This document shows, one piece after another, positions 36,432 through 44,732 of a stretch of 64,000 bases of DNA. The stretch lies in NCBI RefSeq assembly GCF_900103825.1, contig NZ_FNIF01000001.1, positions 620,001 through 684,000 on the forward strand, written 5' to 3'. The position numbers and the translations under genes were made by a program. The stretch comes from Paenibacillus sp. yr247. GTDB lineage: Bacteria > Bacillota > Bacilli > Paenibacillales > NBRC-103111. Each line of letters opens with the position of its first letter. Position 1 is the first letter of the stretch. Under the pieces are notes generated by a model. It was given only the letters and a program-made list of their open reading frames with translations, did no database searches and was not told the origin of the DNA.

Positions 36432-37696
36432 GCCAAGGAAAGGAACGAACGATCTTCCTAGCGGACTGTCAGAGCTTCTATGCAAGCGTGGAGAAGGCTG
36501 CTCATCCGGGCTTGGAGGATAAACCGGTCGCTGTTGCAGGAGACCCTGCGCTAAGATCGGGTATCATTCTAGCAGCCTGCCCCGTGGCCAAGAAATACGG
36601 CGTATCCACAGCCGAACGGTTGGGTGAAGCGCTTAAGAAGTGCCCTGAGTTGATCGTGATGCGCCCGCACATGCAGCATTACATTGATGTTTCGCTGCTG
36701 ATTACCAAGATTTACGAAGAGTTTACCGATCTCGTTGAAATTTTTAGTATTGATGAGCAGTTTCTTGATGTTACGGCGAGTTTAGCGATATTCGGAGACC
36801 CTATAACGATTGCGAAAACCATTCAACGAAAGGTGTTCAGTCAAACGGGGGTAAAAGTTCGAATTGGGATTAGCTCTAATAAAATACTAGCGAAGATCGC
36901 GACAGATATTTGGGCCAAAAAGAATGAAAGTGGCATCTTCACGCTGCTCCCATCAGACGTCGAGAAATACTTGTGGGAACAACCTGTAAGTAAGATGTTT
37001 GGTGTCGGTTCGCGGATGACCGCGCATTTTGCCCGACTAGGTATGTATTCGATCGGCGATGTGGCGAGAACACCGCTGCCGCTGCTCAAGAATAAATTCC
37101 GCGCACGCTTCGGCAAGCAGTCAGATATTCACGCTGAAGTGATGTGGCGAACAGCGAACGGGCTGGATGATAGTCCGGTTACGCCGGGGACTTTCGATAC
37201 GCCTCCGAAGTCTGTAGGGCATATGATGACTTTGCCGAGGGACTATGCGGAATCCTCTGAAGTAGATACCATCCTACTCGAGCTTACGGAAGAGGTGTGC
37301 CGCGACTGCAGGCGCAAAGGCTATATGGCTTCAATTGTTACCGTAAGCTGTATGTGCAGCCCTTTCGACGCACCGACAGGCTTTTCGCGTCAAATGAGGA
37401 TGCCCGACCCTACGAATCATACAAGTACGGTTTTTCAAGCTGTGAAAAAGCTATTATACAAGTTCTGGGATACCATGCCGGTGCGCCGCGCCGGTGTCAT
37501 GTTGAGTCAGTTAGTGGATGATGATACCTATCAGCTGACGCTCTTCGAGGATCAGATCAAGGCGCGAGCGCTTGAGAAAGTGACGGACAGCATTAAGGAT
37601 CGATTCGGCAACGCGGCGATTGTTCGTGCTTCCTCGGTCACGACCGCCGGTCAAGCGCAGAACAGAGCGCTCAAAATCGGGGGGCACTATAAATGA
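36428..37696 (+). CDS. Y-family DNA polymerase (UvrX/DinB type)
   Basis: A 422-residue translesion polymerase. The catalytic acidic residues are in FLADCQSFYASVE (about 10-22) and FSIDEQFLDVT (about 104-114). The palm, fingers, a GVGSRMTAHFARLG thumb helix-hairpin-helix (about 197) and the little-finger domain follow. A beta-clamp motif QLTLF lies at about 366-370. It is closer to the UvrX/YqjW branch than to DinB, judging from the CPVAKKYGVSTAE segment. It overlaps both neighbours by 4 bp, so all three are co-translated, under the LexA-box promoter. Confidence 0.9.
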   Translation: MSQGKERTIFLADCQSFYASVEKAAHPGLEDKPVAVAGDPALRSGIILAACPVAKKYGVSTAERLGEALKKCPELIVMRPHMQHYIDVSLLITKIYEEFTDLVEIFSIDEQFLDVTASLAIFGDPITIAKTIQRKVFSQTGVKVRIGISSNKILAKIATDIWAKKNESGIFTLLPSDVEKYLWEQPVSKMFGVGSRMTAHFARLGMYSIGDVARTPLPLLKNKFRARFGKQSDIHAEVMWRTANGLDDSPVTPGTFDTPPKSVGHMMTLPRDYAESSEVDTILLELTEEVCRDCRRKGYMASIVTVSCMCSPFDAPTGFSRQMRMPDPTNHTSTVFQAVKKLLYKFWDTMPVRRAGVMLSQLVDDDTYQLTLFEDQIKARALEKVTDSIKDRFGNAAIVRASSVTTAGQAQNRALKIGGHYK

Positions 37697-38196
37697 GCAA
37701 AAAACTGGAAAAGAACGGCCTGTGGGAATCCAGCAGAATGATGCTGCCCCAGCACCGAGAGGCCTTGCAAAACCAGCGCAGCGATAGACCTGCTCCGGCA
37801 AGTCGTCCCACAGCGGAAGACATTGGGGTCATGCGAGACTATGTCCTGTTGCCTCTCATGCACGGGATGATTAAGAAAAAAGCCAGTGAAATCGAAAGAT
37901 CCTCCGAAACGCTTAGACTGCTTTATGCCCGTGTTGCGCATGCGCTTGCTGCCCAAATACAAGCCGATTTAAGTGAAACCAAAACGAAGATGATGCAGAG
38001 GCGCATTCAATTATTTGAAGAGGAAAAGAATGACCGCGAGATTCACTATCGTTATGCTTGCCGTGGGCATGAAGATGCGCTTATCATTGCTAAAGACTAC
38101 ATGCGTGCCGAAATAAGCGTACGAACGGCCCGATACATTGATCATCTGGTTGCAAGCGTGTATAACGCTGGGAAGGCTGATGAACAGAAAGCGTAG
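37693..38196 (+). CDS. YolD-like N-terminus plus helical domain, SOS operon protein 3
   Basis: A 167-residue protein. Its first 30 residues (GLWESSRMMLPQHRE) carry the YolD-like signature found next to UvrX in Bacillus and its phages. After a short disordered link, residues about 45-155 are homologous to the first protein of the operon. The polymerase is thus bracketed by two paralogues, one with an added YolD segment. ATG 37693 overlaps the polymerase stop (ATGA). Function unknown; YolD proteins are thought to assist Y-family polymerases. Confidence 0.8.
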   Translation: MSKKLEKNGLWESSRMMLPQHREALQNQRSDRPAPASRPTAEDIGVMRDYVLLPLMHGMIKKKASEIERSSETLRLLYARVAHALAAQIQADLSETKTKMMQRRIQLFEEEKNDREIHYRYACRGHEDALIIAKDYMRAEISVRTARYIDHLVASVYNAGKADEQKA

Positions 38197-38240
38197 AACG
38201 AGAGAATCTTGAGACAGAAAAGAAGACTTAGCCGACCAGC

Positions 38241-38268
38241 AGCCCGATGAAGCAATCTTCATCGGGCT
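38241..38268 (+). terminator. Perfect 12-bp hairpin after the SOS operon
   Basis: AGCCCGATGAAG, a CAAT loop and the exact complement. No T run follows, so termination is not certain; it may instead protect the transcript 3' end. Confidence 0.5.
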
Positions 38269-38275
38269 ACGCGAA

Positions 38276-38304
38276 TTGACGTGAGTATTTCTTTTTCTCA
38301 TAAT
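38276..38304 (+). promoter_or_regulatory. Promoter for the SRAP gene
   Basis: TTGACG (38276-38281), a 17-bp spacer and CATAAT (38299-38304). No LexA box was found in or near it. Confidence 0.6.
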
Positions 38305-38378
38305 GGAGGGAGAGTGCTGTAGTAATTCGGATAGATTTAGTTTTCTTGCGGAAAAAACCATGCAAAGGATGTGCACCG

Positions 38379-39059
38379 ATGTGCGGACGCTATACGATCA
38401 CTGTGACGTTAGAGGAGCTGATGCTTCGTTATGATATTTATTACAAATATCCTGCGAGATATAGCCCCAAATATAATGTGGCACCGGGACAGCAAGTAAT
38501 GGCCATCGTCCATGACGGGGAAAAGAATAAGCTTGGCGAGCTGCGCTGGGGGCTCATTCCAGAATGGGCGAAGGATGAGAAGCTAGGCTATCAGATGCTC
38601 AATGCACGGGCTGAAACGCTTGCGGACAAGCCTGCCTTCCGCAAGCCGTTTGAGCGTAAACGCTGCCTGATTCCAGCGGATTCCTTCTACGACTGGAAAG
38701 GGACAGGAAAACATAAGCAACCAATGCGTGTTATGCTGCGCACCAAAGACGTCTTTAGCATGGCCGGGCTATACGATACATGGACATCTCCGGATGGCAC
38801 GCGGATATCCACCTGCACCGTCGTTACCACGGAAGCGAACGAACTGATGGCGGATATTCATGAGCGTATGCCGGTCATTTTACCGAGGGAGGCGGAGGGG
38901 GTTTGGTTGAATCGCAGCATAACCAACACCGACACGTTGCGCCCGCTATTGCAACCGTATCCGGGGGACCAAATGTTTGCGTACCCCGTGTCTAGTCGAG
39001 TAGGTAATGTGCGCAACGACGATGAGTTATGTATAGAGCCGTTAAGCCTGCTGCTGTAA
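38379..39059 (+). CDS. yedK: SRAP/HMCES-type abasic-site crosslinking protein (YedK-like)
   Basis: A 226-residue SOS response-associated peptidase family protein. Mature Cys-2 (MCGRYT) forms a thiazolidine link with abasic sites in single-stranded DNA and so shields them. Other hallmarks are the YNVAPGQ segment, LRWGLIPEWAKD, NARAET, RCLIPADSFYDWK and HERMPVIL with the active-site His. ATG 38379 with AAAGGA upstream exposes Cys-2; a longer in-frame reading would bury it. It sits 180 bp after the SOS polymerase operon. Confidence 0.93.
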   Translation: MCGRYTITVTLEELMLRYDIYYKYPARYSPKYNVAPGQQVMAIVHDGEKNKLGELRWGLIPEWAKDEKLGYQMLNARAETLADKPAFRKPFERKRCLIPADSFYDWKGTGKHKQPMRVMLRTKDVFSMAGLYDTWTSPDGTRISTCTVVTTEANELMADIHERMPVILPREAEGVWLNRSITNTDTLRPLLQPYPGDQMFAYPVSSRVGNVRNDDELCIEPLSLLL

Positions 39060-39093
39060 AGTATTGGAAGAACAGAATGGGAGAGTTAACGAC

Positions 39094-40257
39094 ATGAAAA
39101 CACGCACGGTAATAAGCATCGCACTCATTTTCGCTATTGTGTTTGGTGTGAATGGCTACATTGGTTGGCACGGTCAAGTCTTTCTATCGGACCAACTAGG
39201 TACTTGGTTTCACCCTGCATTATACTGGATTGGCTTCTGGATCGTCGCTTTGTCGTATCTATTAGCATGGGTTGGCTCACGGGTGTTATCTGCCAGCTTA
39301 TCCCGACTATTGAAAATTATCGGCTCCTACTGGTTTGCCGTCATGCAATTTGGTATCCTATTACTGCCGTTGACAGATTTGGCTATAGGAGTGCTCCATC
39401 TGGCATCCGTATCTTCCGATACGTACATTCCGATTCTCGGATGGATCAATATAGGGACTATACTCATCTTGATGATTCGCGGCTCTTACAATGCAAGGAA
39501 CCCTGTCATACGCAAGTATGAGATTACTATTCCTAAAAAAGCGTTAGACTGGAAGCAGCTTCGCATCGTCGTTGCCTCCGACATCCATCTAGGCTCAATT
39601 GTCGGGAACCGCCATCTGCGTAAGCTTGTAGAGAAGGTCAATGGCTTAAAGCCAGATTTGATCCTCTTGCCTGGGGATGTAATTGACGATGATATTAAGC
39701 CGTTTATCCGTTATGATATGGGTAAAACAATGCGACAACTCCAAGCTCCGCTTGGGATTTATGCCGTACTTGGTAATCATGAATACATTGGCGGACATAT
39801 TCCGGTCTTCGTGGAACAAATGAGGCAGATCGGTATTCACGTGCTCATGGATGAAACTGTTCATATCAAGGAACGGATGTACATCGTAGGCAGAAAAGAC
39901 AAGGCAGCCGAGCGAACGGCCGAAGGACGTAAAGCATTGGTTACATTGCTGGAGGGAATAGATCCCGGACAACCTATTATTGTCATGGACCATCAACCCT
40001 ACCACCTAGATAAAGCAGCTGACGCTGGCGCGGATGTGATGCTGTCAGGACATACACACAGAGGCCAAATGGCCCCGAACCACCTCATAACAAGAAGGCT
40101 CTTTGAACTAGACTGGGGCTACTTGCGAAAAGGTAACCTTCACGCTATCGTTTCCTCCGGCTTTGGTACGTGGGGACCGCCAATTCGTCTAGGCAGCCGA
40201 TCGGAAATTATAGAATTAACCATTCATTTTAAAAGTAACGAGAGAGAAGTGAGGTAA
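39094..40257 (+). CDS. Membrane-anchored calcineurin-like metallophosphoesterase
   Basis: A 387-residue protein of the YkuE/YaeI type. Four hydrophobic segments occupy residues about 5-140. The metallophosphoesterase domain follows: SDIHLGS (about 168), PGDVIDDD (about 193), GNHEY (about 227), a VMDHQP stretch and SGHTHRGQ (about 320), together giving the complete two-metal site. Substrates of this family may include lipid phosphates such as UDP-linked lipid A precursors in Gram-negatives; the target here is unknown. ATG 39094 follows GGGAGAG. Confidence 0.88.
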   Translation: MKTRTVISIALIFAIVFGVNGYIGWHGQVFLSDQLGTWFHPALYWIGFWIVALSYLLAWVGSRVLSASLSRLLKIIGSYWFAVMQFGILLLPLTDLAIGVLHLASVSSDTYIPILGWINIGTILILMIRGSYNARNPVIRKYEITIPKKALDWKQLRIVVASDIHLGSIVGNRHLRKLVEKVNGLKPDLILLPGDVIDDDIKPFIRYDMGKTMRQLQAPLGIYAVLGNHEYIGGHIPVFVEQMRQIGIHVLMDETVHIKERMYIVGRKDKAAERTAEGRKALVTLLEGIDPGQPIIVMDHQPYHLDKAADAGADVMLSGHTHRGQMAPNHLITRRLFELDWGYLRKGNLHAIVSSGFGTWGPPIRLGSRSEIIELTIHFKSNEREVR

Positions 40258-40263
40258 GCCGCA

Positions 40264-40821
40264 ATGCAAGAGGCAGACAAAAAACAAATTACACCTATAG
40301 AACTAGCTGCAGCAATGATGCAGTTTACTATGAAAAGCATAGAAAATAGCTGGGATACAATCAAACCGGCCGTTACCGTTTATTTAAAAGACCCCGTATT
40401 ATCGGAAGATAAAGAAGACGAGTTATTAAGAGAGATTTATGTAGCAGCTTTAGCGCTGGAAATTTACTGCATTCCTCACGCCTTCGTTGCAGACATTGCT
40501 CGTCTTGTCAGCTTAGGAATGGGGGAAGTGATGGCTTCAGACAACTTGTCCGATCATCAATTATCAGAATCCATTAGCCAGCACTACCTCCCGCGTTTGG
40601 AAGCAGTATACTCAGCAGCTCCCACGGACCTGGCGCTGGCGCTAGTAGAAGAAGCTGCCACTATCCTCTACGATCGCCTAGAGCTTCCGCTCAAGCCAAC
40701 CAATCCCGTAAACAGCCTGTTGTGGACCAAGCTATTTCCTTTTCTCGTCCAGCTTGTTGGGAAATGGCCGATCCTTTTGACTAAATTCGAAGTTAAGCAA
40801 GAGTCAACAGAATTAACATAA
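40264..40821 (+). CDS. Hypothetical protein
   Basis: A 185-residue helical protein I do not recognise. It is acidic in the first half and ends in a hydrophobic stretch (LFPFLVQLVGKWPILL) that could contact the membrane. It starts 6 bp after the phosphoesterase gene, so the two are probably co-transcribed. Its stop codon lies at the start of a 15-bp tandem repeat. Confidence 0.6.
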   Translation: MQEADKKQITPIELAAAMMQFTMKSIENSWDTIKPAVTVYLKDPVLSEDKEDELLREIYVAALALEIYCIPHAFVADIARLVSLGMGEVMASDNLSDHQLSESISQHYLPRLEAVYSAAPTDLALALVEEAATILYDRLELPLKPTNPVNSLLWTKLFPFLVQLVGKWPILLTKFEVKQESTELT

Positions 40822-40856
40822 ACATAATTAACATAAACATAATTAACATAAACATA
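40812..40856 (+). repeat. Three tandem copies of a 15-bp repeat
   Basis: ATTAACATAAACATA is repeated three times without change and is followed by ATTAA. The first copy contains the stop codon of the upstream gene, so copy number changes would leave the protein intact. Confidence 0.95.
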
Positions 40857-40901
40857 ATTAAGGAAACAACATGCTCAAGTCTACGGAAGTGTTGTACTCT
40901 C

Positions 40902-40930
40902 TTGATTTAAAGGTAATAATTACGAATAAT
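40902..40930 (+). promoter_or_regulatory. Zur-box promoter of the first COG0523 gene
   Basis: TTGATT (40902-40907), a 17-bp spacer and AATAAT (40925-40930). The spacer contains AGGTAATAATTACGA (40911-40925), which matches 13 of 15 positions of the Zur consensus TCGTAATNATTACGA. Zinc-loaded Zur should block the promoter. Confidence 0.75.
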
Positions 40931-40995
40931 AGAAGTGGAATCAATCATGAGCAGGATAGAAGCATAAGCTATCAAAATGCTTGGCGGAGGTAGAA

Positions 40996-42060
40996 ATGAG
41001 TATGGTTAACAAACGAGTTACCGTGTATATATTATCCGGGTTCCTTGGAAGCGGCAAAACGACCTTATTAACAAAGGCGATTGATCATTTTACCGAAGCG
41101 GGACGTAAACCCGCAGTCATAATGAACGAGATTGGTGAAGTTAATCTGGACGGGCAGTTGGTTGCGGGAGAAGTGCCAATGTCCGAGCTGCTTGGTGGAT
41201 GTATTTGTTGTTCGAGTCGAGGTGATCTAGCGACGGCCCTCAAAGAACTTGTAACCGAGGAACAACCAGACCTGATTTTCATTGAATCGACGGGTATCGC
41301 AAATCCGATGGAAATCATTGATGAAGTAACAGATGCTTCACTTATACTCCCAGTGGAGTTGAAAGCTGTCATAACCGTCGTTGATGCACCACAGCTGCTG
41401 GAGCTGAGCCGGACAAGCCGAGGCAAGACATACCGGCTTATGCAGGAACAAATCCGTTGTGCCAACTTACTTCTGCTGAATAAGACAGACTTGTTGCAGG
41501 AAGTGGCGCTTCAGGAAGTGGATACTCTCGTACGTGAATGGAATCAATATGCCTCTGTACACTACACAGTCTTCAGCCAAATCGATATAAGGCTCATAGA
41601 AGTGCTGGAAGAAGAGAAGGGGCTAGAAAAGCTTGCAAATGCAGCTCATAATAGCGCCCACCACGCAGTTCATTTCACTAAGGATCATGATCATCATGAA
41701 TCTCACGATGATCTGAATCACGACCATGACCATGAGCAGGGCAATCACCACCATCATTCTCACAGTCATGTGATGGCGTATACACACTTTTTTGAGCGAG
41801 CAGTAGACAGCAACGCATTCGAACAATTTGTCAGTAAGCTACCGCAAGAGGTATACCGTGCTAAAGGGATTCTCAGTTTTTCCGATACGTCAAGCCGTTT
41901 CTTATTTCAGTACGCCTACAGAGAAATGGATTTCGTCAAAATTACTCCCAAAGGTGAAGTGCCCGACGTTGCTGTATTTATCGGGGAAAACTTCTCCAAA
42001 GACGCTGTTCGGATAGAATTGCTCAAACTGGAATCCTTATCAGATACGGCGGTAAAATAA
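40996..42060 (+). CDS. COG0523 GTPase with His-rich metal-binding segment
   Basis: A 354-residue G3E-type GTPase (YciC/ZigA/ZNG1-like), a zinc metallochaperone candidate. It has Walker A GFLGSGKTTLL (about 12-22), the metal-binding GGCICC (about 68-73), ESTGIANP (about 96) and NKTDLL (about 159). A loop of residues about 220-260 is packed with His and Asp (HDHHESHDDLNHDHDH and HHHHSHSH), followed by the CobW C-terminal domain. ATG 40996 follows GGAGG. The Zur-box promoter upstream predicts expression in zinc shortage. A terminator follows. Confidence 0.9.
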   Translation: MSMVNKRVTVYILSGFLGSGKTTLLTKAIDHFTEAGRKPAVIMNEIGEVNLDGQLVAGEVPMSELLGGCICCSSRGDLATALKELVTEEQPDLIFIESTGIANPMEIIDEVTDASLILPVELKAVITVVDAPQLLELSRTSRGKTYRLMQEQIRCANLLLLNKTDLLQEVALQEVDTLVREWNQYASVHYTVFSQIDIRLIEVLEEEKGLEKLANAAHNSAHHAVHFTKDHDHHESHDDLNHDHDHEQGNHHHHSHSHVMAYTHFFERAVDSNAFEQFVSKLPQEVYRAKGILSFSDTSSRFLFQYAYREMDFVKITPKGEVPDVAVFIGENFSKDAVRIELLKLESLSDTAVK

Positions 42061-42072
42061 GCAATTCAATTC

Positions 42073-42114
42073 AAAAGGAGTCCCCCAGCAAGCATGCTGC
42101 GGACTCTTTTTTTT
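42073..42114 (+). terminator. Terminator after the first COG0523 gene
   Basis: A long hairpin (GAGTCC/GGACTC plus an inner AGCA/TGCT stem) with an eight-T run. Confidence 0.88.
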
Positions 42115-42141
42115 GCAGGAATAGCTCACTGAATATACCGC

Positions 42142-42278
42142 TAACGAAGCACTTTGGCCGCTATCCTATTCCATTGGTTCAGGTTTGAAGGAAAAAAGTA
42201 TGATTTAGGCCACCTGTTTACTCATCTTTAACTATCGTTTAACGCAGCACTATGACCACTATCCCTTTGACTCAGGTT
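42142..42278 (+). repeat. Two diverged direct repeats
   Basis: 42142-42185 and 42240-42278 share TAACG-AGCACT, CTATCC and TCAGGTT in the same order, with scattered changes and a small gap. No open frame covers them. They lie between the COG0523 gene and the transposase relic. Confidence 0.6.
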
Positions 42279-42330
42279 GCTCGGTGATGAGTAATATAAG
42301 TAGTTATATTACATGGCTATATTCTTGGTA

Positions 42331-43227
42331 TTAGGCACAGATGGACGTATTTTGGGGATTGAAAAAATTGAGTTTGGCATGAGGTGCCGTACATAAGTGG
42401 GTCAAATGCTGAAAGATGGATGCTTCGCGTAAAGTAAGGTTTACCTTAAAGCAAAACTCATCAAGGTAACTTTGTAGATACTTTTGTCCAATGCCATAGA
42501 ATGTGTTGTTGATTGATTTGCCGGCTTGTACTGCGAGTGCAAGGAGAGAACGAAAGCGCTTTGGACTAAAGCGCCCAGTATTGAATTCGATGCTGCTTGT
42601 CTGCGATTCGATATGTTGTTGGGTAAAGTCCATTGTTGTAGATCGTTGAAAAAGCTTGTTTTTTATATGCATTTTGGAGACTAGTTTGAGTTTGATATAG
42701 GCTGGTTCGCCCAGAAAGTTGAGGGAGGAGCCTGCTAGAAGGTAGTGCTCCTGTGGATGGTTGCGGTAGTAAGGATTGTAGGGTTTTCCATAGACAGCTG
42801 AGTTTACTTGGACAATACCAGAAAGCAGAGTGCTTTGGTCAGCTGCACTTATGGCGTGACGAATTTTGTGAAGGATGAGCCAGGCTGTCTTGTAGGTGAC
42901 GCTAATAATCTTGGAGAGCGTAACGGCATTCGTACCCTGCTCCGTGCGACATATCAGAAAAATAGCGGTGAGCCATTTATGTAAAGAGGTGCGACTGCCT
43001 GCCATTATAGTCCCGGCAGTGAGGGATGTTTGGTGTTGACATTGAAGACACTCATAGAGAGGAAGCCTCCTCGTACGGGTTATATAGGCATGTGAGTGCC
43101 CGCATTGTGGGCATGAAAATCCAAAGGGCCATTTCGTCGAAAACAATTAATTTATACAAGTCTCTTCAGTGGGAAATTGCTGTTGAAACTGCTCAAGAGT
43201 GCTCGGTAAATGATAGTTTTTTTCCAT
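42331..43227 (-). pseudogene. IS1595-type transposase relic under SOS control
   Basis: Read from ATG 43227 the frame gives MEKNYHLPSTLEQFQQQFPT..., the usual N-terminus of IS1595-family transposases. It then meets TAA (43149-43147) where the family has Tyr (C-I-x-Y-L-F), and continues open to 42331. The rest shows the zinc ribbon (CPQCGH and CLQCQH), TAWLILHKIR and the conserved C-terminal YLDEFC. In the catalytic strand the first Asp is Asn (IVQVNSA where active proteins have V-x-V/M-D-E/D), so it should be inactive even if the TAA were read through. Restart at TTG 43146 could give a 271-residue product. No terminal inverted repeats were found. GAGGTG precedes ATG 43227. Confidence 0.75.
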
Positions 43228-43253
43228 TATGACACCTCACAGGAATTTCCAAA

Positions 43254-43301
43254 AGAACACTTGTTCTTATTTATTATACCGAATATTTGTTCTTATATCA
43301 A
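43254..43301 (-). promoter_or_regulatory. SOS promoter with two LexA boxes before the transposase relic
   Basis: On the minus strand: TTGATA (43301-43296), a 17-bp spacer and TATAAT (43278-43273). LexA-like box AGAACAAATATTCG (43293-43280) fills the spacer and AGAACAAGTGTTCT (43267-43254) follows the -10. The positions relative to the promoter copy those of the polymerase operon at 36.0 kb. Confidence 0.8.
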
Positions 43302-43637
43302 TTATTAACTGATACTTATTAAGGTGGATTGATTTGTATTAATTAAATACTTAGGTGATTCCCAGGAGCTTTAAACATTAACTATGAGTCATGATAAGTT
43401 ATTTCAAAAAAGTAATAGAGTAAGAGGGGGAATGGGAGTTTTTGGGGCGACGCCATCGGGGATCAAAGCATGAAATCATGAATTGCTGGGAAACAAAGGT
43501 GTGGAGTGAAGTTGTGGATATGTAACGATCAAACCTTAATGAGTCTTGGGGATAGTGTCCATATGCGAGTCACAGTTGAAGTAATAGTTGTTTTATTATC
43601 TATTTGATGGAAAAATATGAACTCAGGATAAAGACAA
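43302..43637 (+). other. Non-coding stretch
   Basis: About 335 bp of AT-rich DNA between the relic's promoter and a terminator. No gene, known motif or insertion-sequence end was found. Confidence 0.5.
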
Positions 43638-43674
43638 AACAACCGCCAAGGATCATGAGTTCCTTGCGGTTGTT
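43638..43674 (-). terminator. Terminator after the TIGR03943 gene
   Basis: A long hairpin (AACAACCGC and complement, plus AAGGA/TCCTT) ends the reverse-strand membrane operon. The T-rich side is on the minus strand. Confidence 0.8.
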
Positions 43675-43700
43675 GGTTCGGCTATCGTGAAATTGACTTA

Positions 43701-44699
43701 TTAATCAAGTTGTTTGAGCGGTTCAAAATTTGGATAAATATACGGTGATTCGGGAGCAGCGATTTTATCGATCTGGGTTGCTTTGATGGTGAAGATGTCG
43801 TTTCCATTGTAGCTGCCGTTTTGGATGGTGCCTGTGACTTTGACCCACATGTCTTTGGGATAGGTCTGAGCCGTTGGGAAGTCAATCATGACTCCGTAAG
43901 GGGTAGCATCGGCAGAACAACAGCTTACAGCAAAACGACCAACGACGAATTGATTTTTTTGCATGTTATCTTCGCGGTAGACGAAGCCGGAGAGCTCAAT
44001 TTTTTTGCCAATGAAATTGTTTTTGAATAGGTCGATGGATGAAAGGATTTCCATGTATATTTCTGGTTTTACGACGATGGTGTCTTTTTTGTAAAGAATC
44101 ATACCGATTTTGGAGAAGTCTTCATCCCATTCGTTATCGGCATGGAATAATTTTTGAAGTTCTGCATCGGATTTTGGAGCAGAGCTGATAGCGGCGCTAG
44201 AGTCAACAGGTGGAACGGTAATGGGGCTCGGAACAGCAGCAGTTGTCTGCTTGGGAGCATCCACGCTTGTTTGGGCACCATTTTCAGTGATAAGGTCTGT
44301 AGTTTGTTTGGCTATACTTGATTTGGCAGCGGAAAGATTCATCCCTTTGGCTGCTGCCATCGAACTGCCTAGGGCTGTATTAGGCATCATAAAGCCGATT
44401 AACAGTGGTAGAAGGAGCAGTCCATAAGCAACCGTATTGCGTACGGATGAGCGAGAAACAGGTTGCTCGCATTCACAGGCTACTGGTTTGCCCCAATAAG
44501 CACGCAGTGCCATGTAGCCTTGAAAGCAGGCGATTATGTACAGGACAACAGAGGCAATTTTGACATAAATCATCATGCGCGGGGCTATGTAGTATTGAAG
44601 GGCATCTGTCTTGGTAAGAATCACGATATAGCTGGAAAAACCAAGTAAAATAAGTGTGCGAAAGAAATAATGAAAGCTCAATAACCGAATTTCACTCAT
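43701..44699 (-). CDS. TIGR03943 (DUF1980) membrane protein, YcgQ-like
   Basis: A 332-residue protein. Two or more hydrophobic segments fill residues about 8-125, followed by a Ser/Ala-rich low-complexity stretch (about 130-190). A soluble C-terminal domain has FIGKKIELSGFVYRED, VGRFAVSCCSADATPYGVMI and WVKVTG. This two-Cys domain typifies TIGR03943, always paired with a YcgR-like permease. The start is ATG 44699 with ACAGGAGG upstream. It lies 33 bp after the permease gene in one operon with a Zur-type box. Zinc-related transport is inferred from regulation. Confidence 0.85.
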   Translation of the reverse strand: MSEIRLLSFHYFFRTLILLGFSSYIVILTKTDALQYYIAPRMMIYVKIASVVLYIIACFQGYMALRAYWGKPVACECEQPVSRSSVRNTVAYGLLLLPLLIGFMMPNTALGSSMAAAKGMNLSAAKSSIAKQTTDLITENGAQTSVDAPKQTTAAVPSPITVPPVDSSAAISSAPKSDAELQKLFHADNEWDEDFSKIGMILYKKDTIVVKPEIYMEILSSIDLFKNNFIGKKIELSGFVYREDNMQKNQFVVGRFAVSCCSADATPYGVMIDFPTAQTYPKDMWVKVTGTIQNGSYNGNDIFTIKATQIDKIAAPESPYIYPNFEPLKQLD

Positions 44700-44732
44700 G
44701 TAAGTTCCTCCTGTTTTGTATGATTGCAAAAG

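Noticed and set aside
38197-38378. LexA box for the SRAP gene
   Set aside because: No GAAC-4N-GTTC type palindrome was found in this interval despite the neighbouring SOS operon.
42290-43340. Intact insertion sequence
   Set aside because: No terminal inverted repeats or target duplications were found, and the reading frame is interrupted.
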